64,000 bases of DNA. Source: Colwellia sp. PAMC 21821. Lineage in GTDB: Bacteria > Pseudomonadota > Gammaproteobacteria > Enterobacterales > Alteromonadaceae. The stretch covers positions 2,232,001 through 2,296,000 of the forward strand of contig NZ_CP014943.1 in assembly GCF_002077175.1 (NCBI RefSeq), written 5' to 3'. Within the stretch, counting starts at the first letter, position 1. The number at the start of each line of letters is the position of its first letter. Position numbers and translations under genes: made by a program. Of the stretch, positions 36,901 through 45,798 are shown one piece after another. Below the pieces are notes generated by a model, which saw only the letters and a list, made by a program, of their open reading frames with translations, had not been told where the DNA came from and searched no databases.

Positions 36901-37992
36901 TTATTGACTCATAAATCGTGAAAAAAATAGATGCCTGACTTTATTAAGCACTTTGCTTAACAATAGTTTTGCAGGGTTTTTAACAACGGTTACCGACAAC
37001 ATAGCCCGCGCATTCGCATTAAACTGTGCTTTATAACTATTATTTAAACCGCCCATCATAAAATCGTAATACTTTTTAGGGCAGTTTGTTATAGACCAAT
37101 AATGCAGAAACAACCCCGGTGACAGTTTGGCAAAATTTTCTTCGTCCCAGCCACTTTGATAAAAATGATACGTGTTATCAATAACTAAATAGTAATGAAT
37201 AGCAATGGGTTGTTCATCTATAAAAACAGCGCTCATGGCTATTGAATCGCTATCTTTATCGCGTAACGTCTTATGAAAATCATTAAATTCAGCTGCCGAA
37301 AACGCACCCGTTTTACCTTTGTTGTGCCAGCGATGTTGGTGATAGCTTTTTAATAATTCCCATGCATTATTGTATTCTTCAGCAGTAAGCCAACGCACAG
37401 TTGAATTAAGTTTAGCCAACTGATTTTTACAGCGATTAATGCGTGAACGGGTATTTTTACTTAGTTGTATAAGTTGCCACTGTGTATTATCAACAATATA
37501 TTGTGCGTAATGGCGTTGGGTTAAAGCCCCTTTAATATAGGGTAATATTTTAGCAATATGGGAGTCTGCGAAAACAGCTTTAACAACGCATTGGTCAAAA
37601 TTAAGTTTATTAATTTCATTTACTAGCAACGGGTAAACTGTTTGTTCATATCCTTCTTTAACAAAACAATCTAAATATTCAAGCGCGGCTTCAGCATACT
37701 CGGGTTCACCTTGGCCGATTAAATGCAATGTTTTGGTAAAGGGGAATAATTTACTCTTTTCTATGAAAAATGGCGCTAAACAAACTAAGTTATCGCCTTG
37801 GTAACAAGCGAACGACTGTAACTGCCAATTTTTCTGCCAATAGCAGTTATACCAATTACTTAGCAAGTAAGAATTGCCGAGCAACACCTGTTTTTCATTT
37901 GAACGTTTAAGCTCTAAAAATAAAGCTGTTAACTGATCATACGAGGTGATCAGGAATAAATGTATACCACCTCTGTTAGTAATTGATTTCAT
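36901..37992 (-). CDS. FemAB-like GNAT acyltransferase, XrtA-associated type
   Basis: The frame is open to 38115 but begins there with TTG and an unlike N-terminus; the ATG at 37992 gives MKSITNRGGIHLFLITSYDQ and a normal 363-residue length. The protein has the double-GNAT pattern of FemAB/CelD-like proteins: LHLIGQGEPEYAEA, LSKNTRSRINRCKNQLAKLN, WLTAEEYNNAWELLKSYHQ, and YYDFMMGGLNNSYKAQFNAN near the end. FemAB-type proteins are a regular part of exosortase A loci. They transfer an aminoacyl or acyl group, but the substrate in EPS systems is unknown. Confidence 0.82.
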   Translation of the reverse strand: MKSITNRGGIHLFLITSYDQLTALFLELKRSNEKQVLLGNSYLLSNWYNCYWQKNWQLQSFACYQGDNLVCLAPFFIEKSKLFPFTKTLHLIGQGEPEYAEAALEYLDCFVKEGYEQTVYPLLVNEINKLNFDQCVVKAVFADSHIAKILPYIKGALTQRHYAQYIVDNTQWQLIQLSKNTRSRINRCKNQLAKLNSTVRWLTAEEYNNAWELLKSYHQHRWHNKGKTGAFSAAEFNDFHKTLRDKDSDSIAMSAVFIDEQPIAIHYYLVIDNTYHFYQSGWDEENFAKLSPGLFLHYWSITNCPKKYYDFMMGGLNNSYKAQFNANARAMLSVTVVKNPAKLLLSKVLNKVRHLFFSRFMSQ

Positions 37993-38123
37993 ATACAATA
38001 TGTTTCTTTTGTTTAAATTTTTTGGGAATATTTTAGCCACGTTAATATTTAATATCACTGACCGCAGTGCTTTTCCTAAATCGTCAACCAACATACAGAT
38101 ATTAGGTAAATTCAATTAGCGTA

Positions 38124-39127
38124 TTACTTTTTTAGCAAGAATGTTTGTGCCGGCAATAAAAAAAAACTGTTTGTTATTGTTGCAACGGTTCGGCTTGATA
38201 GAAAAAAGGTCAAGAGTAAAGCCGAAATAAACAAAGCAATTAATGCAAGGATATTAGACGTATTACTTAAAAATTGAATTATCCCTATGTAAATGGCAAC
38301 TTTAACAAAAAAACCATGCCAGACATATACAAACAAAGAGTTTTGACCACGTATCGTAAATGCAGACTCTTTATTTGGCATGAGCATTAGAATCGCAACA
38401 GATGAGATAAACGAAATAAAATATAATAATGAGCGAATAATAAAGGAATACCAATCCATATTACCGAGCTTTTCATATGAGAAGCTACCAAATAACCATT
38501 GATGAGGTAAGTCTTTAAACCACCAAAAAACTATAAGATTGAATATAAGCATTGCAAAATAAAACACTTTTGGAATTTTGATTAGGTACTTATTTGTTAG
38601 AAACGCCGAACCTAATTTATACCCTAAAATGAAAAATGGGAAAAAATAAAGTGTTCGAGAAATACCTAAGAAATAACCAATAGTTCCAATATATCCCGCA
38701 GATAAAGAAATTACGATACTAATCAATAATGGATATTTAAACTTCATGATTATTGGAAGGGAAATTTTCCAGATAAACATACTAAATAAGAACCAAAGAA
38801 TCCAATACGGCTGCCAGTTTAAAGTGTATTGACTTATTGACTTATTGACTTATTACTTATTAGATTGACGATTTCGTATAAAATAGTGAAAACTAAAAAT
38901 GGGACTATTAAGGTTCTTATATTTTTTGTCGTTTGTTCATCAGTCATATCTAATTTTGTTAAAACCCCTGCCAAAATAATAAAAACAGGCATGTGAAAAG
39001 AGTAAATAAACATATAAATAGTTTTTATAAAATCGTTTTGATTGATGAGTGGTTCAATGAGGTGACCAAATACAACAAGAAAAATCATTGTAATTTTCAC
39101 ATTATCAAAAACAGTATTTCGTACCAC
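38124..39127 (-). pseudogene. Acyltransferase family 3 gene broken at an octanucleotide repeat
   Basis: N-terminal frame 39127-38834 (VFDNVKITMIFLVVFGHLIE, FHMPVFIILAGVL) and C-terminal frame 38124-38780 and upstream (WILWFLFSMFIWKIS, FFPFFILGYKLG) are two halves of one type 3 acyltransferase. They are separated by three copies of the octamer GACTTATT (38831-38854). Taking out one copy joins the frames exactly and gives a 331-residue protein of ordinary family length. The gene is therefore either phase-variable and OFF in this sequence or recently disrupted. It would O-acylate a glycan at the inner membrane. Confidence 0.87.
38831..38854. repeat. Octanucleotide tandem repeat (GACTTATT x3) inside a reading frame
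   Basis: Exact copies at 38831-38838, 38839-38846 and 38847-38854, followed by a partial copy ACTTATT. Eight is not a multiple of three, so each gain or loss changes frame. Two copies would leave the acyltransferase open; three close it. Confidence 0.9.
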
Positions 39128-39250
39128 TTTATTCCCCTATAAATTTTAAGTTTAGACTTCTCACAACTTTTCATGTAATACATACTTTTAAATAGCTATG
39201 TGTAACTAAGTAAAAAGAGAACTTGCACTATGTATTTAGAGGCTATGCCT

Positions 39251-39316
39251 GCAGGCGACATAATTAGAGCAATTGTTATATATTAGTTTAAGCTATGTCT
39301 AATTATGCCAACCTGC
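39251..39316. repeat. Imperfect inverted repeat in a gene-free stretch
   Basis: GCAGGCGACATAATTAGA (39251-39268) pairs imperfectly with TCTAATTATGCCAACCTGC (39298-39316). It lies in the 242 bases between the two acyltransferase genes. A separate short hairpin GAGCAG-ATGT-CTGCTC (39355-39370) abuts the stop of the next gene. The function is unknown; either could act at the 3' end of the 39370-41304 transcript. Confidence 0.45.
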
Positions 39317-39369
39317 GAAAATGTACTTACATGAATTACTTTAGGTCACTTAACGAGCAGATGTCTGCT

Positions 39370-41304
39370 CTATTTAGTACTAATTGTGATTTGAATTAAA
39401 TCTATATCTTTCAGTAATTTTATGGATCCTTCAATTGATAAGTGCCCACCATCTCTATATATAAAAGTATCTTCTGTGTACACCTCGCATGTTTCATCTC
39501 CACATAAATAATCTTGTAACCAAATTACTTTAGATACTTTTTCTATTTCTTTTAGAAAAACATTTACAAATTTTTGATACTGTCGGTAGTCACTATAATC
39601 AACTTTGCAGCTTTCCCTCAATAATATGCCTGGGCCATGTTCTCTCTCTAAGCATTCACCTACATTAAAACCAGTTTTAGGAAGCGGAGAGAAAACAATT
39701 GGTGTGATTTCCATTTTCTTTAGCTCTAGAATTGTCCTCTTAAAAGATTTTACTAATAGCTCATAATTTGCTTCAGTTAAGCCATTATGTGTTAAATAAT
39801 TATATCCGTTAGGTTTTAAATAGTTATTGAATTTGGAGCTAAGTACTACATGGGTAATACCTTGATGACTTTTTATATAATCTAAAGCTAGATCATTAAA
39901 CTCTAAACATTTTTTAGCCCAAACTGAATCATGTACTTTAGTTATTGGAGCTAGTCCTACTATAGGGCCACAAGAATTTTTTGTGATTTGCGTTAACTTC
40001 TTATTCTTAATTGATAAGCCAGGAACTAAATGCATCGCATAGCTATCACCCCATATAACAACGTTAGGCTCTTCTCCTATAGTACAAGCACTGTACAATT
40101 TTTTATTGTCGTCAAATGAACCGTTACACACTTTGCTTAAACCACGATTAACTCTTTTGATATGAGTGAATTTATTTTCGATATTAGAAACTGTATATGC
40201 AGAAGTTACTGGAATCATTAGCAAAATAATTGTTGCTATTATTGCTACCTTCCAACTAGAAAATAATTTTTTAAATTTTCCAATTCTAAAAGGAGTTTCT
40301 ACATACCTAAATTGGATGTATCCGAAGAGAATAGAAGAAATTATTAATATTATTTTTGTGCTTGTTGGCACATCACCTACATAACTTAAGTAGGCAAAAG
40401 CAAATAACGGCCAATGTACTAGGTATATGGAGTAAGACCAATCACCAGCTTTCTCAATAAAACGTATAATAAAATGTTTAGGTAACCAATCTTGCTTGCC
40501 GATTAAAATTATCATTGTTGATATAACGACAATAACTGACTCAATACTTGGATGCTCATTATTAATGCTTATAGAGCAACTAAAGCAAATAAAGATTAAT
40601 GATACTACTTTTAAAAACTTAGGTACCTCAATCTCAGGTTTGTTTAACATTACCCAAGCACATAAAGAACCACCTAACAGCTCCCATGCCCTTGTAAAAA
40701 GAAGATAAAAAGCCCATTCGGACTTGGATGAACCGGATATTCTCCACAAAAACGGGGCATCTTGGTTTTCACTATATACCCATGAAAAACACCAATATAA
40801 ACTTATTACTGTAAGTATTGTAATACCAATTAAACGATAATTTTTGGGTAAAAGGTAAAGTGTGATGGGGAGTAAAAAATAATACTGCTCTTCTAAAGAT
40901 AATGACCAAATGTGCAGTAAAGGTTTTCCTTCAGATGCATTTTCAAAATAACCAACTTGTGAAGGAAGTACCATATTGGCAGTGAATGTCAATGCCCCTA
41001 TTAGTTGATCTAAATATTCAATCCATTGCTTGTTATTCAGAACTATCAAACAGAGTAAAGTGGTAAAAAATAACGTGCTATACAAAGCAGGAAGAAGCCT
41101 TTTAGCTCTTCTTAAATAAAACTCTGAAAAGAGAAAAGAGTTATTATCTAGTCCTTTTAATATAATGGATGTAATTAGGAAACCAGAGAGGACAAAAAAA
41201 ACATCTACTCCAAGGTACCCTTGATTTAACAAGCCTAAATTACTGTGATACAGAACAACAACTAATACCGCTATACCCCTTAAAAATTGTATATCTCTTC
41301 TCAA
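39370..41304 (-). CDS. OafA-type acyltransferase with C-terminal SGNH domain
   Basis: 644 residues. The membrane acyltransferase 3 domain (about 1-375) begins MRRDIQFLRGIAVLVVVLYH with the catalytic His and has GYLGVDVFFVLSGFLIT. The C-terminal SGNH-like domain (about 390-644) has VVIWGDSYAMHLVPGL (nucleophile Ser) and RDGGHLSIEGS (Asp/His). Such proteins O-acetylate lipopolysaccharide or EPS sugars in the periplasm, the SGNH part completing acetyl transfer. The frame is complete, in contrast to the broken acyltransferase just downstream. Confidence 0.92.
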   Translation of the reverse strand: MRRDIQFLRGIAVLVVVLYHSNLGLLNQGYLGVDVFFVLSGFLITSIILKGLDNNSFLFSEFYLRRAKRLLPALYSTLFFTTLLCLIVLNNKQWIEYLDQLIGALTFTANMVLPSQVGYFENASEGKPLLHIWSLSLEEQYYFLLPITLYLLPKNYRLIGITILTVISLYWCFSWVYSENQDAPFLWRISGSSKSEWAFYLLFTRAWELLGGSLCAWVMLNKPEIEVPKFLKVVSLIFICFSCSISINNEHPSIESVIVVISTMIILIGKQDWLPKHFIIRFIEKAGDWSYSIYLVHWPLFAFAYLSYVGDVPTSTKIILIISSILFGYIQFRYVETPFRIGKFKKLFSSWKVAIIATIILLMIPVTSAYTVSNIENKFTHIKRVNRGLSKVCNGSFDDNKKLYSACTIGEEPNVVIWGDSYAMHLVPGLSIKNKKLTQITKNSCGPIVGLAPITKVHDSVWAKKCLEFNDLALDYIKSHQGITHVVLSSKFNNYLKPNGYNYLTHNGLTEANYELLVKSFKRTILELKKMEITPIVFSPLPKTGFNVGECLEREHGPGILLRESCKVDYSDYRQYQKFVNVFLKEIEKVSKVIWLQDYLCGDETCEVYTEDTFIYRDGGHLSIEGSIKLLKDIDLIQITISTK

Positions 41305-41526
41305 TTTTCAAATCCCTTCATAAAATATTTGTCTTTGCATTGTTATGTATTAAAAGTGATTACGTAACTAAATAATTTTAGCTAAGACCTTTTTGTTAGG
41401 TAACTCAGAATTATTGTAAACAATAGGCAATAAAGAATGTACATGCTAGCGCGAAAATTATATTAAACTATATATGTTGGTATCGCCAGCGACCAAATTT
41501 AAATAGGCGAACAGTCCCGTCAGTAA

Positions 41527-41795
41527 ATAAAGCATGAATACCCCACTTTCGTATCAAAGTGCGCGGTTGGTACCGCTCATAACAGCCATAAAATACTAAG
41601 CCAGCATTTAACCTTACTTCAAAAGTTTAACTGGGTTAAAAGTGTTTTATCTCCGGTATCAGCAAACTCATTAACATTGGGACAAATTTATGGGCTTTTA
41701 GCAATGATTACGAAGGTAATACTTTCTAAAATAAAACAATTAGTGAAACACCGGGCAGAAAAGATAAAAAACAAGCTAACCTTGAGTAAAGGCTA
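41527..41795 (+). pseudogene. Possible gene remnant (transposase-like C-terminus)
   Basis: In the 630 bases between 41305 and 41934 one plus-strand frame stays open from 41527 to 41795 without a credible start. It reads SANSLTLGQIYGLLAMITKV and ends in a Lys-rich helix. The helical, basic ending reminds me of the C-terminus of some transposases, but I cannot name a family. The rest of this stretch is AT-rich and shows nothing else I can support; the last 50 bases should hold the promoter of the gene at 41935. Confidence 0.3.
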
Positions 41796-41934
41796 AGCGA
41801 GCTTAAATAAGCCCATAATACTAATAAATGAACGTTTGTCATTATAAATATTAATTATTTGTTAAATATAATTCAATATGCTCATGACTTAATGTAGGCT
41901 AATAATAATTATAGTTTTAAGAAGAGTAAATAGT

Positions 41935-42326
41935 ATGAAAACAGTATTAACGTTTGGGACGTTTGATGTATTTCATGTGGGACATGTCAATATATTACAA
42001 AGAGCGGCAGCATTAGGAGATACTTTAATTGTAGGTGTTTCAACGGATAGCTTGAATTTTGATAAGAAGGGTAGAAATCCTATTTACAATGAAAATGATA
42101 GGATGAAAATTATTAATAGTCTTCGTTATGTAAATTTATGCTTCCCAGAGACTTCTCTAGAACTTAAAGCTGAGTATATTAAACATTATAACGCTGATGT
42201 ATTGGTAATGGGGATGATTGGAAAGGTAAATTCGATGAATTTAAGGATATATGTGAAGTTGTCTATTTAGAGCGAACACCTTCTATATCTACAACGGAAT
42301 TGATTGAAATAGTTAAAGAACGATAG
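41935..42326 (+). pseudogene. TagD-like glycerol-3-phosphate cytidylyltransferase with a single-base frameshift
   Basis: Enzyme that makes CDP-glycerol from CTP and glycerol 3-phosphate. The first 95 residues are a complete nucleotidyltransferase start: TFGTFDVFHVGHVNIL with the HxGH site, then NPIYNENDRMKIINSLRYV. At a four-G run (42210-42213) the frame changes. With one more G the sequence reads MGDDWKGKFDEFKDICEVVY and LERTPSISTTELIEIVKER to a stop at 42326, the normal end including the RTxxISTT motif. As given, the protein ends at 42270 with 19 unrelated residues. It would supply the glycerophosphotransferases at 42336 and 43631. It may be a sequence error or a real loss. Confidence 0.88.
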
Positions 42327-42335
42327 AGAAACAGC

Positions 42336-43493
42336 ATGGATTATCGACAAATAAGGCTTCGTGGTGGGACGTTACATGAAAAAATTTCGCGTAAATTTCA
42401 TAAATTACTTCCACACGTAAACAAAGCCAACGGCGACTCTAAAAATAGAGTGATGTTCTACTTCTTTAAAAATGTGCACATACCTATATTGATTCCGTTA
42501 TATGTCAAATTAAAACAATCACACCCAGAAGTTGAAATCTGTTTTGGTTATAAATCATACGCACCGAAAATAAGAGCTGGTTTTTCTACTGAAGAACTAA
42601 AGGTTTTGAGGTCTTATGGAGAAAAAATGTATATAAACCCCAGCCATGCTGAGGCTCGGGTTACGTTTGTAGCAGACGCGGTTTATGACTGGGTTTTCGG
42701 TTGCGGTAAAATCGTAAATGTTGGTCATGGAATATTATCTAAAGGACAATATTATTTAGATACAGAGTTGGCTCGTCGCGAAGAAAGAGCAGATTTGGTA
42801 TGCGTACCTGGTCAATATCATAAAGAAGCTCTACAAGGTGTTATAACCACCCCTGTTATGGTAACAGGTATGGCTAAGTTAGATAATTTATTTAATGGGT
42901 CTATCTCACGATCTGACGTCGAAAAATCGATTGGTCTTCAGGGGAGTAATCGAAAGTACATATTGTTTGCGCCAACATTTAATGAGGAGCTATCAGCTAT
43001 TCCTTTTGTGAAAGAAGATATTGCTGATATTATTCCAGAAGAAAATTTTAGCTTAATTATTAAGTTGCATGGCTCTACTAAAAATGAATATGTAGTGATG
43101 TATGAAGAGTTAGCTAAAAGGGATGATAGGATTATTCTTGTGCGTGATTTAGATTTGACGCCCTTAATTATATTAGCTGATATTATGATTTCTGATGTAT
43201 CGTCAGCGATTATGGAGTTTGCATCAAAGGATAAACCTTTAGTGCTATTCAATAGCCCAAGACAGAAAACATATCAAAACTACAACGAAAATAGCATTGA
43301 ATACAAATTTCGTGATTTGGGTATTGAAGTAAACGATTTAAATGGCATAAAAGAGGCTGTAGAACGAAGTATATTAAATCCGCTTGAATTCTCTAGTAAA
43401 AGAATTGAGTATACTAATTTGCTTATTGCAAATAAAAGTAAAGCAGATGCTTGCGCTAATATAATAGAAGAAAGTCTCCAGCGTTTTTTATAG
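42336..43493 (+). CDS. CDP-glycerol glycerophosphotransferase family protein (TagB/TagF-like)
   Basis: 385 residues, GT-B-like fold. It should transfer glycerol phosphate from CDP-glycerol to a glycan or lipid acceptor at the cytoplasmic membrane. Seen: VNVGHGILSKGQYYLD (acceptor-site His), VPGQYHKEAL, ILFAPTFNEE, LIIKLHGSTKNE, and the C-terminal DIMISDVSSAIMEFASKDKPLVLF, which corresponds to the conserved TDYSS-type motif with IMEF. It begins 10 bases after the TagD reading frame ends at 42326, which fits a two-gene operon that makes and uses CDP-glycerol. Confidence 0.88.
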   Translation: MDYRQIRLRGGTLHEKISRKFHKLLPHVNKANGDSKNRVMFYFFKNVHIPILIPLYVKLKQSHPEVEICFGYKSYAPKIRAGFSTEELKVLRSYGEKMYINPSHAEARVTFVADAVYDWVFGCGKIVNVGHGILSKGQYYLDTELARREERADLVCVPGQYHKEALQGVITTPVMVTGMAKLDNLFNGSISRSDVEKSIGLQGSNRKYILFAPTFNEELSAIPFVKEDIADIIPEENFSLIIKLHGSTKNEYVVMYEELAKRDDRIILVRDLDLTPLIILADIMISDVSSAIMEFASKDKPLVLFNSPRQKTYQNYNENSIEYKFRDLGIEVNDLNGIKEAVERSILNPLEFSSKRIEYTNLLIANKSKADACANIIEESLQRFL

Positions 43494-43523
43494 CATATAA
43501 GTATTATTGAAAATAATGAGTGA

Positions 43524-43553
43524 CCAGCCACTGGGTTAACGCTTAATGGCTGG
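43524..43553. terminator. Weak hairpin between convergent glycerophosphotransferase genes
   Basis: CCAGCCA (43524-43530) and TGGCTGG (43547-43553) form a 7-base GC-rich stem in the 137-base convergent gap. A T-rich stretch follows only about 25 bases later, so termination is uncertain. Confidence 0.35.
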
Positions 43554-43630
43554 ATAGGCCCTGTATCAATATTCAGGTTTAGCTGGTTTTTTGATCTTCC
43601 TGATTTTTTAGGCATCAAATAACTAGAGTT

Positions 43631-44788
43631 TTATAATTCTACTAACTGTTTAAAAAGTGCTTCTGAATATGGAGTGTCTGTATTTAATGGGGGGTTGTGG
43701 AAGCGCAATTTTAGTTCTTGGTATTCAGTTTGATACATATCAGTAACACCATTATTTTTAATTTCTAACAACCTTTCTATTATCTGTGTCCAATTCATGC
43801 ATGAGGGACGAAGGGTAACTTCATCATAATTAAAGTATAGTTCCCTTTCTTTCTTTAAGTATGTTTCCATATCAAATGGAGCAAATATAATAGGCTTATC
43901 TGATAATAAAAAATCAAAATAAATGCTTGAATAATCAGTAATTAAACAATCATAGTCAGCTATAGTTTCGTATATATCTCTTCCTAAATCAAAACGTATA
44001 GTTGATGATTGTTGAATTAATTTTTTTAAATCCTGAGGAGGTTTATTCACAGGGTGCATTCTTAGTACTAACTCTATATGATTACTTGCTAGCAGAGTGT
44101 CTATAGCCTCAAAGTTAAACCCGTATTTAACAAAAAGATCACACTCTTCACCTATCTCACCTCTAAATGTAGGCATGTAAATACACTTGAATTTTTTATT
44201 TTTTATACGCTGAATTGGTGGAAAAAAAGCATCGTTTCGCGGGAAGCCTGTGAGCAACGTTTTTTCCAAGGGCATCCTAAAGGCTTTTGCAAGTACTTTT
44301 TGTGTAACCGGACTAGTCGCTATTAAGTAATCATAGCTATTATTAATGTATGGCGTCATTTTGTTTTTAGTTTCTTGTTCAAAAGTGTCATACATAATAT
44401 TTTTCAATGGTATGCCATGCCATAATTGTATAACTTTAGCTTTTTTACCAATCGATGGGGCAAACAAGTCTGAATGTGTAGATTGACAAACCAGCACTAG
44501 GTGCGCATTTAATTGAAGCCAAATACCTTTTAACGATAAAAAATAATGAGACTCATAGCCTAAGTCATTTATTTCTCTTACAATTTCTTTATCTTTAGAA
44601 ATCCAAATAGCTCTAATATTTTTTTGATGCTTATTTACATAGTCGAATAAATAACGTGAGTTATCGCTATAGTGTTCACCAAACCAAGAGCCAAAAACCC
44701 ATATTTTTTTATTTTTGGGTAGAATACTTGCGAAATAATAAATGGCTAGCTTCAAAAATAAAAATAGTTCGTGTGTTATGCGATTCAT
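43631..44788 (-). CDS. CDP-glycerol glycerophosphotransferase family protein (TagF-like)
   Basis: 385 residues. IWVFGSWFGEHYSDNSRYLF at the N-terminus, VIQLWHGIPLKNIMYDT, LLTGFPRNDAFF, CIYMPTFRGE, VLRMHP and CLITDYSSIYFDFLLSDKPI are the full motif set of CDP-glycerol:glycerophosphotransferases of the TagF/CgtA type. An N-terminal hydrophobic stretch (about 8-22) suggests membrane association. It converges with the TagB-like gene at 42336. Together they point to glycerol- or ribitol-phosphate in the polymer. Confidence 0.9.
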   Translation of the reverse strand: MNRITHELFLFLKLAIYYFASILPKNKKIWVFGSWFGEHYSDNSRYLFDYVNKHQKNIRAIWISKDKEIVREINDLGYESHYFLSLKGIWLQLNAHLVLVCQSTHSDLFAPSIGKKAKVIQLWHGIPLKNIMYDTFEQETKNKMTPYINNSYDYLIATSPVTQKVLAKAFRMPLEKTLLTGFPRNDAFFPPIQRIKNKKFKCIYMPTFRGEIGEECDLFVKYGFNFEAIDTLLASNHIELVLRMHPVNKPPQDLKKLIQQSSTIRFDLGRDIYETIADYDCLITDYSSIYFDFLLSDKPIIFAPFDMETYLKKERELYFNYDEVTLRPSCMNWTQIIERLLEIKNNGVTDMYQTEYQELKLRFHNPPLNTDTPYSEALFKQLVEL

Positions 44789-44887
44789 ATGCTCTCTAAT
44801 TTAATCAGTTTATTATAATAACTTTAGGTTAATGGGGTTATATGGCGACCATCATTATTTTACTTAAGTTAGGTAGTTTTATACAAG

Positions 44888-45751
44888 TTACTTTAGTTTT
44901 TTTAGTAAACGCCAATAAAGAGGTGTCATTATTTTATATAGAAAATTATTTTTAAATTTAATATATTCCCAATGTTTAAGAATATTAATATAAATTAAAC
45001 TTTTTATAACAGCGCGAGATGCTTTAACGCCATTGTTCAGAATATCTGATGAGCATCTCATTAAGGGGAAGTATCGCGTTAATATTGACACTTCATCTCT
45101 TTCAATACTTTTAACATAATTTTGAGTATGTGTTTTTTCTCTGTGTATAAGAACTTCATCCAATTCATGGTGTTCACCATATTGTAAATTTCTGGCGCAT
45201 AGAGACCAATCCCAAGCATGAAAGATTTTATGTGGCATGCTTTTTTTTAGGTGCTCGGTTCGAAAAAGACCATACATACGTGAATTATCAGATGGAGATT
45301 TTAGGTACTTAGCAATACGCACATTTGTATCGCCAGTAATAGGATAAGTACCAGTAGAAACACCCTGAAAAACGCCATTTTCATCTTCAAAATTACATTT
45401 AGATGAAATTAAGGTGCAGTTTTTATTTTCACGCAAATATTGTATCGATTTATTTAAAAAATCAGTATTCCAATAATCGTCGCCAGCCAACCATGCAAAA
45501 TAAGGTGTTTGGGCATTATCTAGTACAAAATTGAAATTCTTAAAATAGAGGTTTTTAGATTGGCGAAAAACCTCTATTCTCGGATCATCAATACTGTCTA
45601 ATATGCGTGTAGTTTCATCTGTAGACCCATCGTCTGAAATGATAAGTTTCCAATGTGTATACGTTTGAGCTTTTATAGAATCTATCGCTCTATTTAACGT
45701 AGAAGCATTATTATACAGTGGCATGCCGATGGTAATTTCCGTAGAAGACAA
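44888..45751 (-). CDS. Glycosyltransferase family 2
   Basis: 287 residues. GT-A domain at the N-terminus: ITIGMPLYNNASTLNRAIDS, LIISDDGSTDETTRIL, AWLAGDDYWNTDF (DxD-like). The start is a TTG at 45751 just after GGAGGTATC; no ATG lies before residue 10, so the strong ribosome site decides the start. The C-terminal part has a helical segment typical of membrane-associated transferases. It is the last of five leftward glycosyltransferase genes. Confidence 0.88.
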   Translation of the reverse strand: MSSTEITIGMPLYNNASTLNRAIDSIKAQTYTHWKLIISDDGSTDETTRILDSIDDPRIEVFRQSKNLYFKNFNFVLDNAQTPYFAWLAGDDYWNTDFLNKSIQYLRENKNCTLISSKCNFEDENGVFQGVSTGTYPITGDTNVRIAKYLKSPSDNSRMYGLFRTEHLKKSMPHKIFHAWDWSLCARNLQYGEHHELDEVLIHREKTHTQNYVKSIERDEVSILTRYFPLMRCSSDILNNGVKASRAVIKSLIYINILKHWEYIKFKNNFLYKIMTPLYWRLLKKLK

Positions 45752-45798
45752 GATACCTCCTCTTATATATAAGTTAGAATGAATGAGTTAATAAGCAC

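Noticed and set aside
43280..43618. 112-codon minus-strand frame over the convergent end of the TagB-like gene.
   Set aside because: Mostly antisense to a real gene and without a family motif.
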